A stretch of DNA of 6,234 bases from Tardiphaga sp. (GTDB taxonomy: Bacteria; Pseudomonadota; Alphaproteobacteria; Rhizobiales; Xanthobacteraceae). Position numbers and translations under genes: made by a program. Every line of letters starts with the position of its first letter. Position 1 is the first letter of the stretch. This document shows, piece by piece, positions 1-5,903 of the stretch. The notes beneath the pieces were generated by a model that was not told the origin of the DNA, ran no database searches, and saw only the letters and a program-made list of their open reading frames with translations. The stretch lies in the NCBI GenBank assembly GCA_014377915.1, contig JACMOT010000012.1, forward strand, positions 1-6,234, written 5' to 3'.

Positions 1-71
1 AAGGACTTTGGGGGCGGGCATGGGGATGATCCTGCAATGAAGGGATGTCAGTGCCACGAGCGCGGAAGGCC

Positions 72-93
72 CCCTCTCCCGTTGGGGAGAGGG
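72..93. repeat. GC-rich hairpin repeat unit, left-arm mirror copy
   Basis: CCCTCTCCC (72-80) is followed after four bases by its exact complement GGGAGAGGG (85-93), giving a 9-bp stem with a tiny loop. It is the mirror of 324-345 within the large inverted repeat, so it may not be an independent genomic copy. The same 9-mer builds the hairpin cluster downstream of the second receptor gene. Confidence 0.7.
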
Positions 94-140
94 TTGGGGT
101 GAGGGGCACCGGCCTATCGATGGCACCAAACCCCTCCCCC

Positions 141-277
141 CCCCGCCTCCCGGGCGGCCTCCCCCCCCCCCGGGGGGGGGGAGAAAGCGCCCGCGCCGCC
201 CCCCCCCGGCGGGGCGGCGTCCCGGGCCCTCTCTTTCCCCCTCCCCGGGGGGGGGGGTGTTCGCCCGGGAGGCGGTC
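141..277. other. Homopolymer-rich centre of the inverted repeat; no gene
   Basis: This stretch is almost entirely G and C, with runs of about 9-12 identical bases (for example near 161-181, 200-207 and 246-257). It can be open in the serA frame, but the translation is a low-complexity Pro/Gly/Arg string with no family resemblance. The two halves are loosely complementary around an axis near 205-209. I see no promoter or coding signal in it, and the base calls here are best treated as unreliable. Confidence 0.7.
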
Positions 278-323
278 GGGGGAGGGGTTTGGTGCCATCG
301 ATTGGCCGGTGCCCTCACCCCAG

Positions 324-345
324 CCCTCTCCCCAACGGGAGAGGG
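324..345. repeat. GC-rich hairpin repeat unit upstream of serA
   Basis: CCCTCTCCC (324-332), a four-base spacer and GGGAGAGGG (337-345) form a perfect 9-bp stem 50 bases upstream of the serA start. The unit resembles the abundant short intergenic hairpin repeats of Bradyrhizobium-type genomes (general knowledge). It shares its 9-mer arms with the cluster at 5694-5888. It may end transcription from an upstream gene that is not visible here, but no T-run follows it. Confidence 0.7.
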
Positions 346-383
346 GGCCTTCCGCGCTCGTGGCACTGACATCCCTTCATTGC

Positions 384-387
384 AGGA
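384..387 (+). promoter_or_regulatory. serA ribosome binding site
   Basis: AGGA lies eight bases before the ATG at 396. It is the only good Shine-Dalgarno match near the conserved protein start, and it supports a 529-residue SerA rather than the longer open frame beginning at 45. Confidence 0.7.
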
Positions 388-395
388 TCATCCCC

Positions 396-1985
396 ATGCC
401 CGCCCCCAAAGTCCTTATCTCCGACGCTTTGTCCCCCGCCGCCGTCCAGATCTTCAAGGATCGCGGCATCGACGTCGACTTCCAGCCCAATCTCGGCAAG
501 GACAAGGAAAAGTTGCTCGAGATCATCGGAAATTATGACGGCCTCGCCATTCGCTCCGCCACCAAGGCGACCGCGAAAATCATCGCGCAGGCGACACGGC
601 TCAAGGTGATCGGCCGTGCCGGCATCGGCGTCGATAATGTCGACATTGCCGCGGCGACCGCCAAGGGCGTCATCGTGATGAACACGCCATTCGGCAATTC
701 GATTACTACCGCCGAGCACGCCATCACGCTGATGATGGCGCTGGCGCGTGAAATTCCGCAGGCGGACGCGTCCACGCAAGCGGGCAAGTGGGAGAAGAAC
801 CGCTTCATGGGCGTCGAGATTACCGCCAAGGTGCTGGGCGTGATCGGTTGCGGCAATATCGGCGCCATCGTCGCCGATCGCGCGCTCGGCCTGAAGATGA
901 AGGTCATCGCCTTCGACCCGTTCCTGTCGCCGGAGCGCGCCCGCGACCTTGGCGTCGAAAAGGTCGAGCTCGACGATCTGTTCAAGCGCGCTGATTTCAT
1001 CACCTTGCACACACCGCTCACCGACAAGACGCGCAACATCATCGATGCCGCCGCCCTGGCCAAGATGAAGGCCGGCGTTCGCATCATCAATTGCGCCCGT
1101 GGCGGCCTGGTCGACGAGCAGGAGCTGGCCGACGCGTTGAACGCGAAACATGTGGCTGGCGCGGCGTTCGACGTATTCGTCGAGGAGCCCGCCACCGCCA
1201 ACGTGCTGTTCGGCCATCCCAATGTGATCTGCACCCCGCATCTCGGCGCCGCCACCACCGAGGCGCAGGAGAATGTCGCGCTGCAGGTCGCCGAACAGAT
1301 GTCGGACTATCTGTTGACCGGCGCGATTTCCAATGCCGTGAATTTCCCCTCCATCACCGCCGAAGAAGCCCCGAAGCTGAAGCCGTTCATCGAATTGGCG
1401 GAAAAGCTCGGCTCGTTCGCGGGTCAGCTTACCGACACCAATATCGCCAAGGTCACCATCACCTATGAGGGCGCGGTGGGCGAGATGAAGATCAAGGCGT
1501 TGACCTCGGCGGCGCTGACCGGGCTGTTGCGTCCGATGCTGGGCGATATCAACGTGGTTTCCGCGCCGGTGGTTGCCAAGGAGCGCGGCATGGTGGTGGA
1601 CGAGGTGGTACGCGCCGCGCAAAGCGATTATGAGAGCCTGATCACGGTGACGGTCGCGACCGACACCCAGCAGCGTTCGGTGTCCGGTACGGTCTATGCC
1701 GACGGCCAGCCGCGTTTGGTCGATATCAAGGGTATCCGCGTCGATGCCGAATTCGGCAAGTCGATGATCTATGTCACCAACGAGGACAAGCCGGGCTTCA
1801 TCGGCCGCTTCGCTTCATTGCTGGGCGACGCGAAGATCAACATCGCCACCTTCCACCTCGGCCGCGATGCCAAGGGCGGCGACGCCATCGCGCTGGTCGA
1901 GGTCGACGGCGCGGTGCCGGCCGAGGTGCTGGCACAGGTGCAGGAGCTGCCGCAGGTCAAGCAGGCCAAGGCGCTGAGGTTTTAA
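396..1985 (+). CDS. serA: D-3-phosphoglycerate dehydrogenase (long form with ASB and ACT domains)
   Basis: SerA (EC 1.1.1.95) oxidises 3-phosphoglycerate to 3-phosphohydroxypyruvate with NAD+, the first step of the phosphorylated serine pathway in the cytoplasm. The 529 residues fit the long bacterial form. The substrate-binding halves flank a Rossmann core with the NAD motif GCGNIG at 151-156. The expected catalytic residues are Arg235 (NCARGG), Glu264 (VEEP) and His282 (TPHLGA), with the family's spacing. An allosteric substrate-binding (ASB) domain spans about 318-445, and a C-terminal ACT domain spans about 455-528, starting at [11 protein letters not shown]. In this enzyme class the ACT domain often mediates serine feedback; that is not shown for this protein. 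The ATG at 396 is chosen because the family's N-terminus ([10 protein letters not shown]) begins there behind AGGA. The frame stays open upstream to 45, but that part is the low-complexity inverted repeat. In relatives serC often precedes serA; here the upstream sequence is lost in the fold-back. Confidence 0.97.
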   Translation: MPAPKVLISDALSPAAVQIFKDRGIDVDFQPNLGKDKEKLLEIIGNYDGLAIRSATKATAKIIAQATRLKVIGRAGIGVDNVDIAAATAKGVIVMNTPFGNSITTAEHAITLMMALAREIPQADASTQAGKWEKNRFMGVEITAKVLGVIGCGNIGAIVADRALGLKMKVIAFDPFLSPERARDLGVEKVELDDLFKRADFITLHTPLTDKTRNIIDAAALAKMKAGVRIINCARGGLVDEQELADALNAKHVAGAAFDVFVEEPATANVLFGHPNVICTPHLGAATTEAQENVALQVAEQMSDYLLTGAISNAVNFPSITAEEAPKLKPFIELAEKLGSFAGQLTDTNIAKVTITYEGAVGEMKIKALTSAALTGLLRPMLGDINVVSAPVVAKERGMVVDEVVRAAQSDYESLITVTVATDTQQRSVSGTVYADGQPRLVDIKGIRVDAEFGKSMIYVTNEDKPGFIGRFASLLGDAKINIATFHLGRDAKGGDAIALVEVDGAVPAEVLAQVQELPQVKQAKALRF

Positions 1986-1990
1986 CCGGC

Positions 1991-2018
1991 GAGTTGCCCG
2001 CGCGGAAGCGGGCTACTC
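1991..2018 (+). terminator. Hairpin just after serA, probable terminator without a T-run
   Basis: GAGT (1991-1994) and ACTC (2015-2018) pair around one T-T mismatch. Inside, GCCCGC (1996-2001) pairs with GCGGGC (2008-2013) across a six-base loop. The hairpin begins six bases after the serA stop. No U-rich tract follows, so it may act as an RNA-stabilising 3' structure or a weak or factor-assisted terminator rather than a classical intrinsic one. Confidence 0.55.
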
Positions 2019-2053
2019 GGTCTGCTCGCCCGGTCGGTATTGTCGTCCTGGTG

Positions 2054-2099
2054 GTAGCTTCGTAAGCAATCCGAAACGAGTGTGGCGTAGCTTCGCAAT
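2054..2099 (+). repeat. Pair of GTAGCTTCG direct repeats, 33 bp apart, upstream of the first receptor gene
   Basis: GTAGCTTCG occurs at 2054-2062 and again at 2087-2095, a 33-bp spacing or about three helical turns. Each copy is followed by CAAT, directly in the second (2096-2099) and after four extra bases in the first (2067-2070). The second copy runs into the palindrome at 2093-2111. The position between the serA hairpin and the receptor start fits a regulator binding region, but no regulator can be named. Confidence 0.4.
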
Positions 2100-2111
2100 A
2101 TATTATTGCGA
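2093..2111. promoter_or_regulatory. 19-bp AT-centred palindrome upstream of the first receptor gene (candidate operator)
   Basis: TCGCAATATATTATTGCGA has perfect 8-bp arms (2093-2100 and 2104-2111) around a 3-bp centre, in otherwise GC-rich DNA. It ends 25 bases before the GTG start at 2137. It could be an operator, the AT-rich part of a promoter (TATATT at 2099-2104 resembles a -10 box, but I see no matching -35), or a hairpin in the leader RNA. Its function is inferred from symmetry and position only. Confidence 0.45.
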
Positions 2112-2124
2112 CTGCGCCATATTT

Positions 2125-2129
2125 CGGAG
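2125..2129 (+). promoter_or_regulatory. Ribosome binding site of the first receptor gene
   Basis: CGGAG lies seven bases before the GTG at 2137. The paralogous gene has GGAG with the same seven-base gap before its ATG at 3989, so the two sites support each other and fix both starts at the conserved NFS motif. Confidence 0.65.
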
Positions 2130-2136
2130 CCCGATT

Positions 2137-3822
2137 GTGAATTTCAGCGATGTGCGGATTGCCCCCAAGCTCGGCATTCTGGTTATCTTGACCTTGCTCG
2201 GACTGGGCGCTGCCGGCGTGCTGGCCGGGCTGATGATGCAGCGCGCGATGTACAATGCGCGGGTCGATCAGATCCGCGTGGTTGCCGACATCGCCCGTAA
2301 CATCGCGCTGTCACTGCAGAAGCAGGTCGACGCCGGGCAAATCACCCGGGAGGCGGCGCGCGCCGAATTCATTCAACGCGCCACCAGCTTGAGCTACGAC
2401 AATGGCAATGGCTATCTGTTCGGCTACGACATGGAGGGGACGACGATCATCGGCAAGGATCCGAAGCTGATTGGCATCAATCGGCTGGATTCCAAGGTCA
2501 ACGGCACGATGATGGTCCGCCAGCTGCGCGACGGCGTGGTGAGCAACGGGGAAGCGATCGTGCTGTACGACAGCAAGCGCCCCGGTGAAGAGAATTTTGT
2601 CCGCAAGGTGTCGCTGGCCGTCGGAATTCCCGGCTGGAACATGTATGTCGGAAGCGGGGCCTATCTTGACGATCTGGACTCCAGGCTGACGCCGATCCTG
2701 TGGGCGCTCGGTGCCGCGATCCTGTCGATCGGCGTGATCGCCCGGCTGATCGCATGGCTGGTCGGTCGCAGCATCACCGCTCCGCTGGCGCGGCTGGGGG
2801 GCCGCATGCGCGGGCTCGCCGATGGCGAACTGGACGCGCCGATCCCGGAAATCCAGCGTGGCGACGAGATCGGGGCGATGGCGGCGACCGTGCAGGTGTT
2901 CAAGGATAACGCCGTCCGCATCCGCGGGCTCGACAAGATCGAGATGGAGACCCATGCCAGGGCGGCGGCCGAGCGTCGCGCCACCATGGAAAGTCTCGCC
3001 GACGATTTCGAGCGCAGCGTCAACAGCATTGTCCGGTCGGTATCTTCCGCCGCGGCGGGCATGCAGGGCACCGCGCAGTCGATGACCGCGACGGCGAGCG
3101 ATGCCAGTTCGCGCGCCGCCACCGTGCAAGCGGCATCGGCGCGGTCGTCGGCCAATGTCGGAGCGGTCGCCTCCGCGGCCGAACAACTGTCGGCCTCGGT
3201 CGGTGAGGTGCTGCGTCAGGTGTCGCAGGCGAGCACCATCGCCGGCAAGGCGGATGGCGATGCCGAGCGCACCAACGCCAATGTCCAATTATTGTCGAGC
3301 GGCGCCGAAAAGATCGGCGAAGTGGTGCAGCTGATTCACAACATCGCCTCGCAGACCAACCTGCTCGCGCTCAACGCCACCATCGAGGCCGCGCGCGCCG
3401 GCGAGTCCGGCCGCGGCTTTGCCGTGGTGGCGTCGGAGGTCAAGGCGCTGGCCAGCCAGACCGCGAAGGCGACCGAGGAAATCTCCGCCCAGGTGGCGGC
3501 GATGCAGGCCTCGACCAGCGACGCCGTGATCTCGATCGGCGCCATCACCGCCACCATCGGCGAGATGAGCGAGATTACCGGCCGGATCGCCGGCGCCATT
3601 CAGCAGCAGGGCGGCGCGACGCGGGAGATCGCCAGCAGCATCCAGTCGGTAGCGGCCGGCTCCAGCGACGTCAGCGAACACATCGGCGGCGTCAGCGCCG
3701 CCGCCGAAGCGACCGGCGCCGCCGCCTCGCACGTGCTCTCGAACGCCCGCGACCTGGAGAGCCAGTCCGCGCTGCTGCGATCGGCGGTCGATGGTTTCCT
3801 GATCAAGATCCGCGCGGCGTAA
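2137..3822 (+). CDS. Methyl-accepting chemotaxis protein, sCache-HAMP-MCP type (first of a tandem pair)
   Basis: This is an inner-membrane chemoreceptor expected to control CheA through CheW in response to a periplasmic ligand. From the GTG at 2137 it has 561 residues. TM1 is at about 11-33, and a periplasmic single-Cache (sCache_2-like) sensor at about 35-185, with YDNGNGY at 87-93, [11 protein letters not shown] at 108-118 and GWNMYVG at 166-172. TM2 lies at about 187-210 and HAMP at about 211-265 (Pro216, DEIG at 243-246). The coiled-coil signalling hairpin has its conserved tip around [21 protein letters not shown] (408-428). Predicted methylation sites by the [AS][AS]xx[EQ][EQ]xx[AGS][AGS] pattern are E349/Q350 and Q489/Q490. 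The protein ends KIRAA, with no CheR/CheB-tethering pentapeptide. The frame also opens at GTG 2080, but the added 19 residues have no counterpart in the paralogue and overlap the palindrome at 2093-2111. The ligand is unknown. Confidence 0.95.
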   Translation: MNFSDVRIAPKLGILVILTLLGLGAAGVLAGLMMQRAMYNARVDQIRVVADIARNIALSLQKQVDAGQITREAARAEFIQRATSLSYDNGNGYLFGYDMEGTTIIGKDPKLIGINRLDSKVNGTMMVRQLRDGVVSNGEAIVLYDSKRPGEENFVRKVSLAVGIPGWNMYVGSGAYLDDLDSRLTPILWALGAAILSIGVIARLIAWLVGRSITAPLARLGGRMRGLADGELDAPIPEIQRGDEIGAMAATVQVFKDNAVRIRGLDKIEMETHARAAAERRATMESLADDFERSVNSIVRSVSSAAAGMQGTAQSMTATASDASSRAATVQAASARSSANVGAVASAAEQLSASVGEVLRQVSQASTIAGKADGDAERTNANVQLLSSGAEKIGEVVQLIHNIASQTNLLALNATIEAARAGESGRGFAVVASEVKALASQTAKATEEISAQVAAMQASTSDAVISIGAITATIGEMSEITGRIAGAIQQQGGATREIASSIQSVAAGSSDVSEHIGGVSAAAEATGAAASHVLSNARDLESQSALLRSAVDGFLIKIRAA

Positions 3823-3870
3823 ATGTAACAAGCGACTGGTGTTGGCAAGATCCAGAGCGCGTAACCGATA

Positions 3871-3888
3871 TTTCCGAAATTCAGGAAA
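3871..3888. promoter_or_regulatory. Imperfect palindrome between the receptor genes (weak operator candidate)
   Basis: TTTCCGAAATTCAGGAAA pairs at 14 of 18 positions, with outer arms TTTCC/GGAAA. It sits in the AT-richer part of the 166-bp spacer between the two receptor genes (3823-3988), about 100 bp before the second start. The spacer's length and AT-rich content suggest that the second gene may have its own promoter, although I cannot identify clear -35/-10 boxes. An AT-rich palindrome this size can arise by chance. Confidence 0.25.
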
Positions 3889-3977
3889 ATGATCCAATCG
3901 CGTGCGAGCGTTCCGGTCGTTGGTCCATTTCATCCGCGTATCGGCCGCCAGGCGCTAGATTTTTTATGATACCATTT

Positions 3978-3981
3978 GGAG
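3978..3981 (+). promoter_or_regulatory. Ribosome binding site of the second receptor gene
   Basis: GGAG lies seven bases before the ATG at 3989. It is too close to the in-frame GTG at 3983 (one base) to serve that codon, so it decides the start in favour of ATG 3989. Confidence 0.7.
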
Positions 3982-3988
3982 TGTGACC

Positions 3989-5674
3989 ATGAATTTCAGT
4001 AACCTCAGGATTACCCCGAAGCTCTGTATCCTGCTTGCCATGACACTGCTGGGTCTGTGCGTCGCCGGCGTATTGGCCGGATATATGATGCAGCGGGAAA
4101 TGCTCTCCGCGCGCATCGAACAGACCAAGGCCATTGTTGAAACCACGCGCACCATGGCGCTTGCGCTGCAGAAGAAGGTTGATGCCGGCGCGCTGACCAA
4201 GGACGCCGCGATCGCGGAGTTCGCCAGCCGCGTCAACACCATGAGATATGACAATGGTAACGGCTATTTCTTCGGTGGCACCATGGAAGGCGTTACCCTG
4301 ATGGGCCCCGACCCGAAACTCTGGGGCGTCAATCGTCTCGACGTCAAGACCAACGGCCGAGCAATGACCCGGGAATGGCGCGATGGCGTCGCCGCCACCG
4401 GCGAGGCGCTGGTGTATTTTGATTATATGAAGCCAGGCGAAACCACACCGATCCGCAAGGTTGGCTACGCGGTCGCCATTCCCGGCTGGAATATGTATGT
4501 CGGCACTGGCGCCTATCTCGATGACCTTGATACCAAGTTGAAGCCCATTTTATGGGCGCTCGGTACGGCGATCGTCGTGATCGGAATCATCGCGGGTATG
4601 ATCGCATGGTTGATCGGACGCAGCATCACCGGTCCGCTCGCGCGACTTGGTCGCCGCATGCGCGGCCTCGCCGACGGCCAGATTGACGAGGCAATTCCGG
4701 AGACCCATCGCGGTGATGAGATCGGCGCGATGGCGGCGACCGTACAGGTGTTCAAGGACAACGCCGTCCGCATTCGCGGACTCGACAGGATCGAAGCCGA
4801 CGCGCAGGTCCGGATCGCGGCGGAGCGTCGCGCGATGATGGACAGTCTCGCCAGCGATTTTGAACGCAGCGTCAACGGCATCGTGCGCTCGGTTTCGGCG
4901 GCGGCCTCGGGCATGCAGGGCACCGCGCAGTCGATGGCGGCGACGGCCCGCGACACCAGTTCACGGGCATCAACGGTCGGCGCGGCTTCGGCGCGATCGT
5001 CGGACAATGTCGGTACGGTGGCCTCGGCGGCGGAAGAATTGTCGGCCTCGGTCAGCGAGGTGCTGCGGCAGGTCTCGGAATCCAGCCAGATTGCCAGCAA
5101 GGCGGTCGAGGATGCCGAGCGTACCAATGCCACCGTCTTGCTATTGTCGAGCGGCGCCGAGAAAATCGGCGAAGTGGTGCAGTTGATCCACAACATCGCC
5201 TCGCAGACCAACCTTCTCGCGCTCAACGCCACCATCGAGGCGGCGCGCGCCGGCGAGTCCGGCCGCGGCTTCGCCGTCGTGGCGTCGGAGGTCAAGGCGC
5301 TGGCCAGCCAGACCGCGAAGGCGACCGAGGAAATTTCCGCCCAGGTGGCGGCGATGCAGGCCTCGACCGGCGACGCGGTCATCTCGATCGGCGCCATCAC
5401 CGCGACCATTGGCGAGATGAGCGAGATCACCAGCCGGATTTCCGGCGCGGTGCAGGAGCAGGGTGGCGCGACGCGCGAGATCGCCAGCAGCATCCAGTCG
5501 GTGGCAGCGGGGGCCAGCGAGGTCAGCGACAACATCGCCGGTGTCACCGCGGCGGCTGATGCGACGGGCGCGGCCGCCGCGCAGGTGCTGTCGAACGCCG
5601 GCGACCTGGAAAGCCAGTCCGCGCTGCTGCGATCGGCCGTCGACGGCTTCCTGGTCAAGATCCGCGCGGCGTAG
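3989..5674 (+). CDS. Methyl-accepting chemotaxis protein, sCache-HAMP-MCP type (second of a tandem pair)
   Basis: This is a paralogue of the upstream receptor with the same length (561 residues) and no gaps in the alignment, about 75% identical overall by hand count. The architecture is the same: TM1 at about 11-33, periplasmic sCache_2-like sensor at about 35-185 (YDNGNGY at 87-93, [11 protein letters not shown] at 108-118, GWNMYVG at 166-172), TM2 at about 187-210, HAMP (Pro216, DEIG at 243-246) and the MCP signalling hairpin to the C-terminus. Predicted methylation sites are E349/E350 and Q489/E490, more Glu-rich than in the first receptor. TM1 carries two cysteines (Cys13, Cys24) where the paralogue has glycines. 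The sensor shares only about 58% identity with its neighbour, whereas about 385-515 is near 94%, so a different ligand with a shared kinase output is likely. There is no C-terminal pentapeptide tether. The gene may be co-transcribed with the first or use a promoter in the 166-bp gap. Confidence 0.95.
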   Translation: MNFSNLRITPKLCILLAMTLLGLCVAGVLAGYMMQREMLSARIEQTKAIVETTRTMALALQKKVDAGALTKDAAIAEFASRVNTMRYDNGNGYFFGGTMEGVTLMGPDPKLWGVNRLDVKTNGRAMTREWRDGVAATGEALVYFDYMKPGETTPIRKVGYAVAIPGWNMYVGTGAYLDDLDTKLKPILWALGTAIVVIGIIAGMIAWLIGRSITGPLARLGRRMRGLADGQIDEAIPETHRGDEIGAMAATVQVFKDNAVRIRGLDRIEADAQVRIAAERRAMMDSLASDFERSVNGIVRSVSAAASGMQGTAQSMAATARDTSSRASTVGAASARSSDNVGTVASAAEELSASVSEVLRQVSESSQIASKAVEDAERTNATVLLLSSGAEKIGEVVQLIHNIASQTNLLALNATIEAARAGESGRGFAVVASEVKALASQTAKATEEISAQVAAMQASTGDAVISIGAITATIGEMSEITSRISGAVQEQGGATREIASSIQSVAAGASEVSDNIAGVTAAADATGAAAAQVLSNAGDLESQSALLRSAVDGFLVKIRAA

Positions 5675-5693
5675 CAAGACGCGTTGTTCTTTC

Positions 5694-5888
5694 CCCTCTA
5701 CCCCGGCGCCGCGCAGCGGCGTTGGTGGGAGAGGGTGCCTTCGCGCAGCGAAGGCGGGAGAGGGGGTGTCGTGGCATTCTCCGGCTTCAGCGTTCTGCGG
5801 CGCCCCCCTCTCCCGTCTCGAATGCGCTCGGCGCATTCGATCCACCCTCTCCCGCCCAGCGAAGCTTCGCTTCGCCGGTGGGAGAGGG
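5694..5888. repeat. Cluster of GC-rich hairpin repeats between convergent genes, probable bidirectional terminator
   Basis: The 229-bp gap between the receptor stop and the convergent amidohydrolase stop is mostly a modular array of stems. The 9-mer GGGAGAGGG, or its complement CCCTCTCCC, occurs at 5727-5735, 5756-5764, 5806-5814, 5845-5853 and 5880-5888, with a degenerate copy starting at 5694. Nested stems are GCCTTCGC/GCGAAGGC (5737-5744 and 5748-5755), a perfect 10-bp stem (5818-5827 and 5831-5840), and the 14-bp palindrome AGCGAAGCTTCGCT (5858-5871). The units are arranged head-to-tail and inverted, like REP/BIME-type elements. The location between convergent 3' ends fits transcript termination or 3'-end protection for both genes. 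No open frame here looks like a protein. Confidence 0.8.
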
Positions 5889-5903
5889 GAAAGCCCGCTT
5901 CGA

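Larger units (their letters stand above)
1..416. repeat. Large imperfect inverted repeat spanning the serA start (probable fold-back artefact)
   Basis: Bases 1-93 are the exact reverse complement of 324-416. Pairing continues inward with a base mismatch (94 against 323), one extra G in the left arm near 101-105, and another mismatch near 118. It then becomes looser but still recognisable through the homopolymer-rich centre (about 140-277), with the symmetry axis near 205-209. The right arm contains the serA ribosome binding site, start codon and first seven codons; the left arm therefore carries the same elements on the - strand, cut off by the window edge. Agreement is perfect at the outer ends and decays toward a G/C-run centre. 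That pattern suggests a fold-back contig end rather than an old duplication. A real palindrome or head-to-head duplication cannot be excluded from sequence alone. Confidence 0.93.

Noticed and set aside
72..345. CRISPR array or tRNA/rRNA gene in the repeat-rich left end
   Set aside because: There are no regularly spaced direct repeats with unique spacers and no tRNA cloverleaf; the structure is a single inverted repeat with a homopolymer core.
533..1258. A 241-codon - strand open frame inside serA
   Set aside because: It is an Ala/Ser/Met-rich antisense shadow with no ribosome binding site or recognisable domain.
315..1622. A 435-codon open frame on the - strand across serA
   Set aside because: It is antisense to a well-supported serA, begins inside it and ends in the hairpin repeat. 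Its Gly/His/Asp/Arg-rich translation matches no family; such frames are common in GC-rich DNA.
2080..2136. Upstream GTG start giving the first receptor 19 extra residues
   Set aside because: The extension has no counterpart in the paralogue and covers the palindrome at 2093-2111; GTG 2137 has a well-spaced ribosome binding site and restores equal protein lengths.
2311..3288. A 325-codon - strand open frame inside the first receptor gene
   Set aside because: It is antisense to a clear chemoreceptor, its composition is His/Arg/Asp/Gly-rich, and it has no family resemblance.
3842..3858. Possible sigma-54 or sigma-70-like promoter beginning TTGGCA between the receptor genes
   Set aside because: The GG and GC pairs are one base off the required sigma-54 spacing, and no convincing -10 box lies 16-18 bases after TTGGCA.
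3289..3933. A - strand open frame over the first receptor's 3' part and the spacer
   Set aside because: A matching shadow lies antisense to the second receptor (5141-5845), which shows that it arises from the receptor sequence itself.
3960..3970. T-run and TATGAT just before the second receptor gene, as terminator or -10 box
   Set aside because: No stable stem precedes the T-run, and no -35-like box sits 16-18 bases before TATGAT, which would also leave a leader of only about 12 bases.
3983..3988. GTG start two codons before ATG 3989 for the second receptor
   Set aside because: The GGAG site would be only one base from this GTG but is seven bases from the ATG.
4513..5658. A 381-codon - strand open frame inside the second receptor gene
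   Set aside because: Its Ser/Ala/Thr-rich translation is the reverse reading of the conserved coiled coil; shorter equivalents occur opposite the first receptor.
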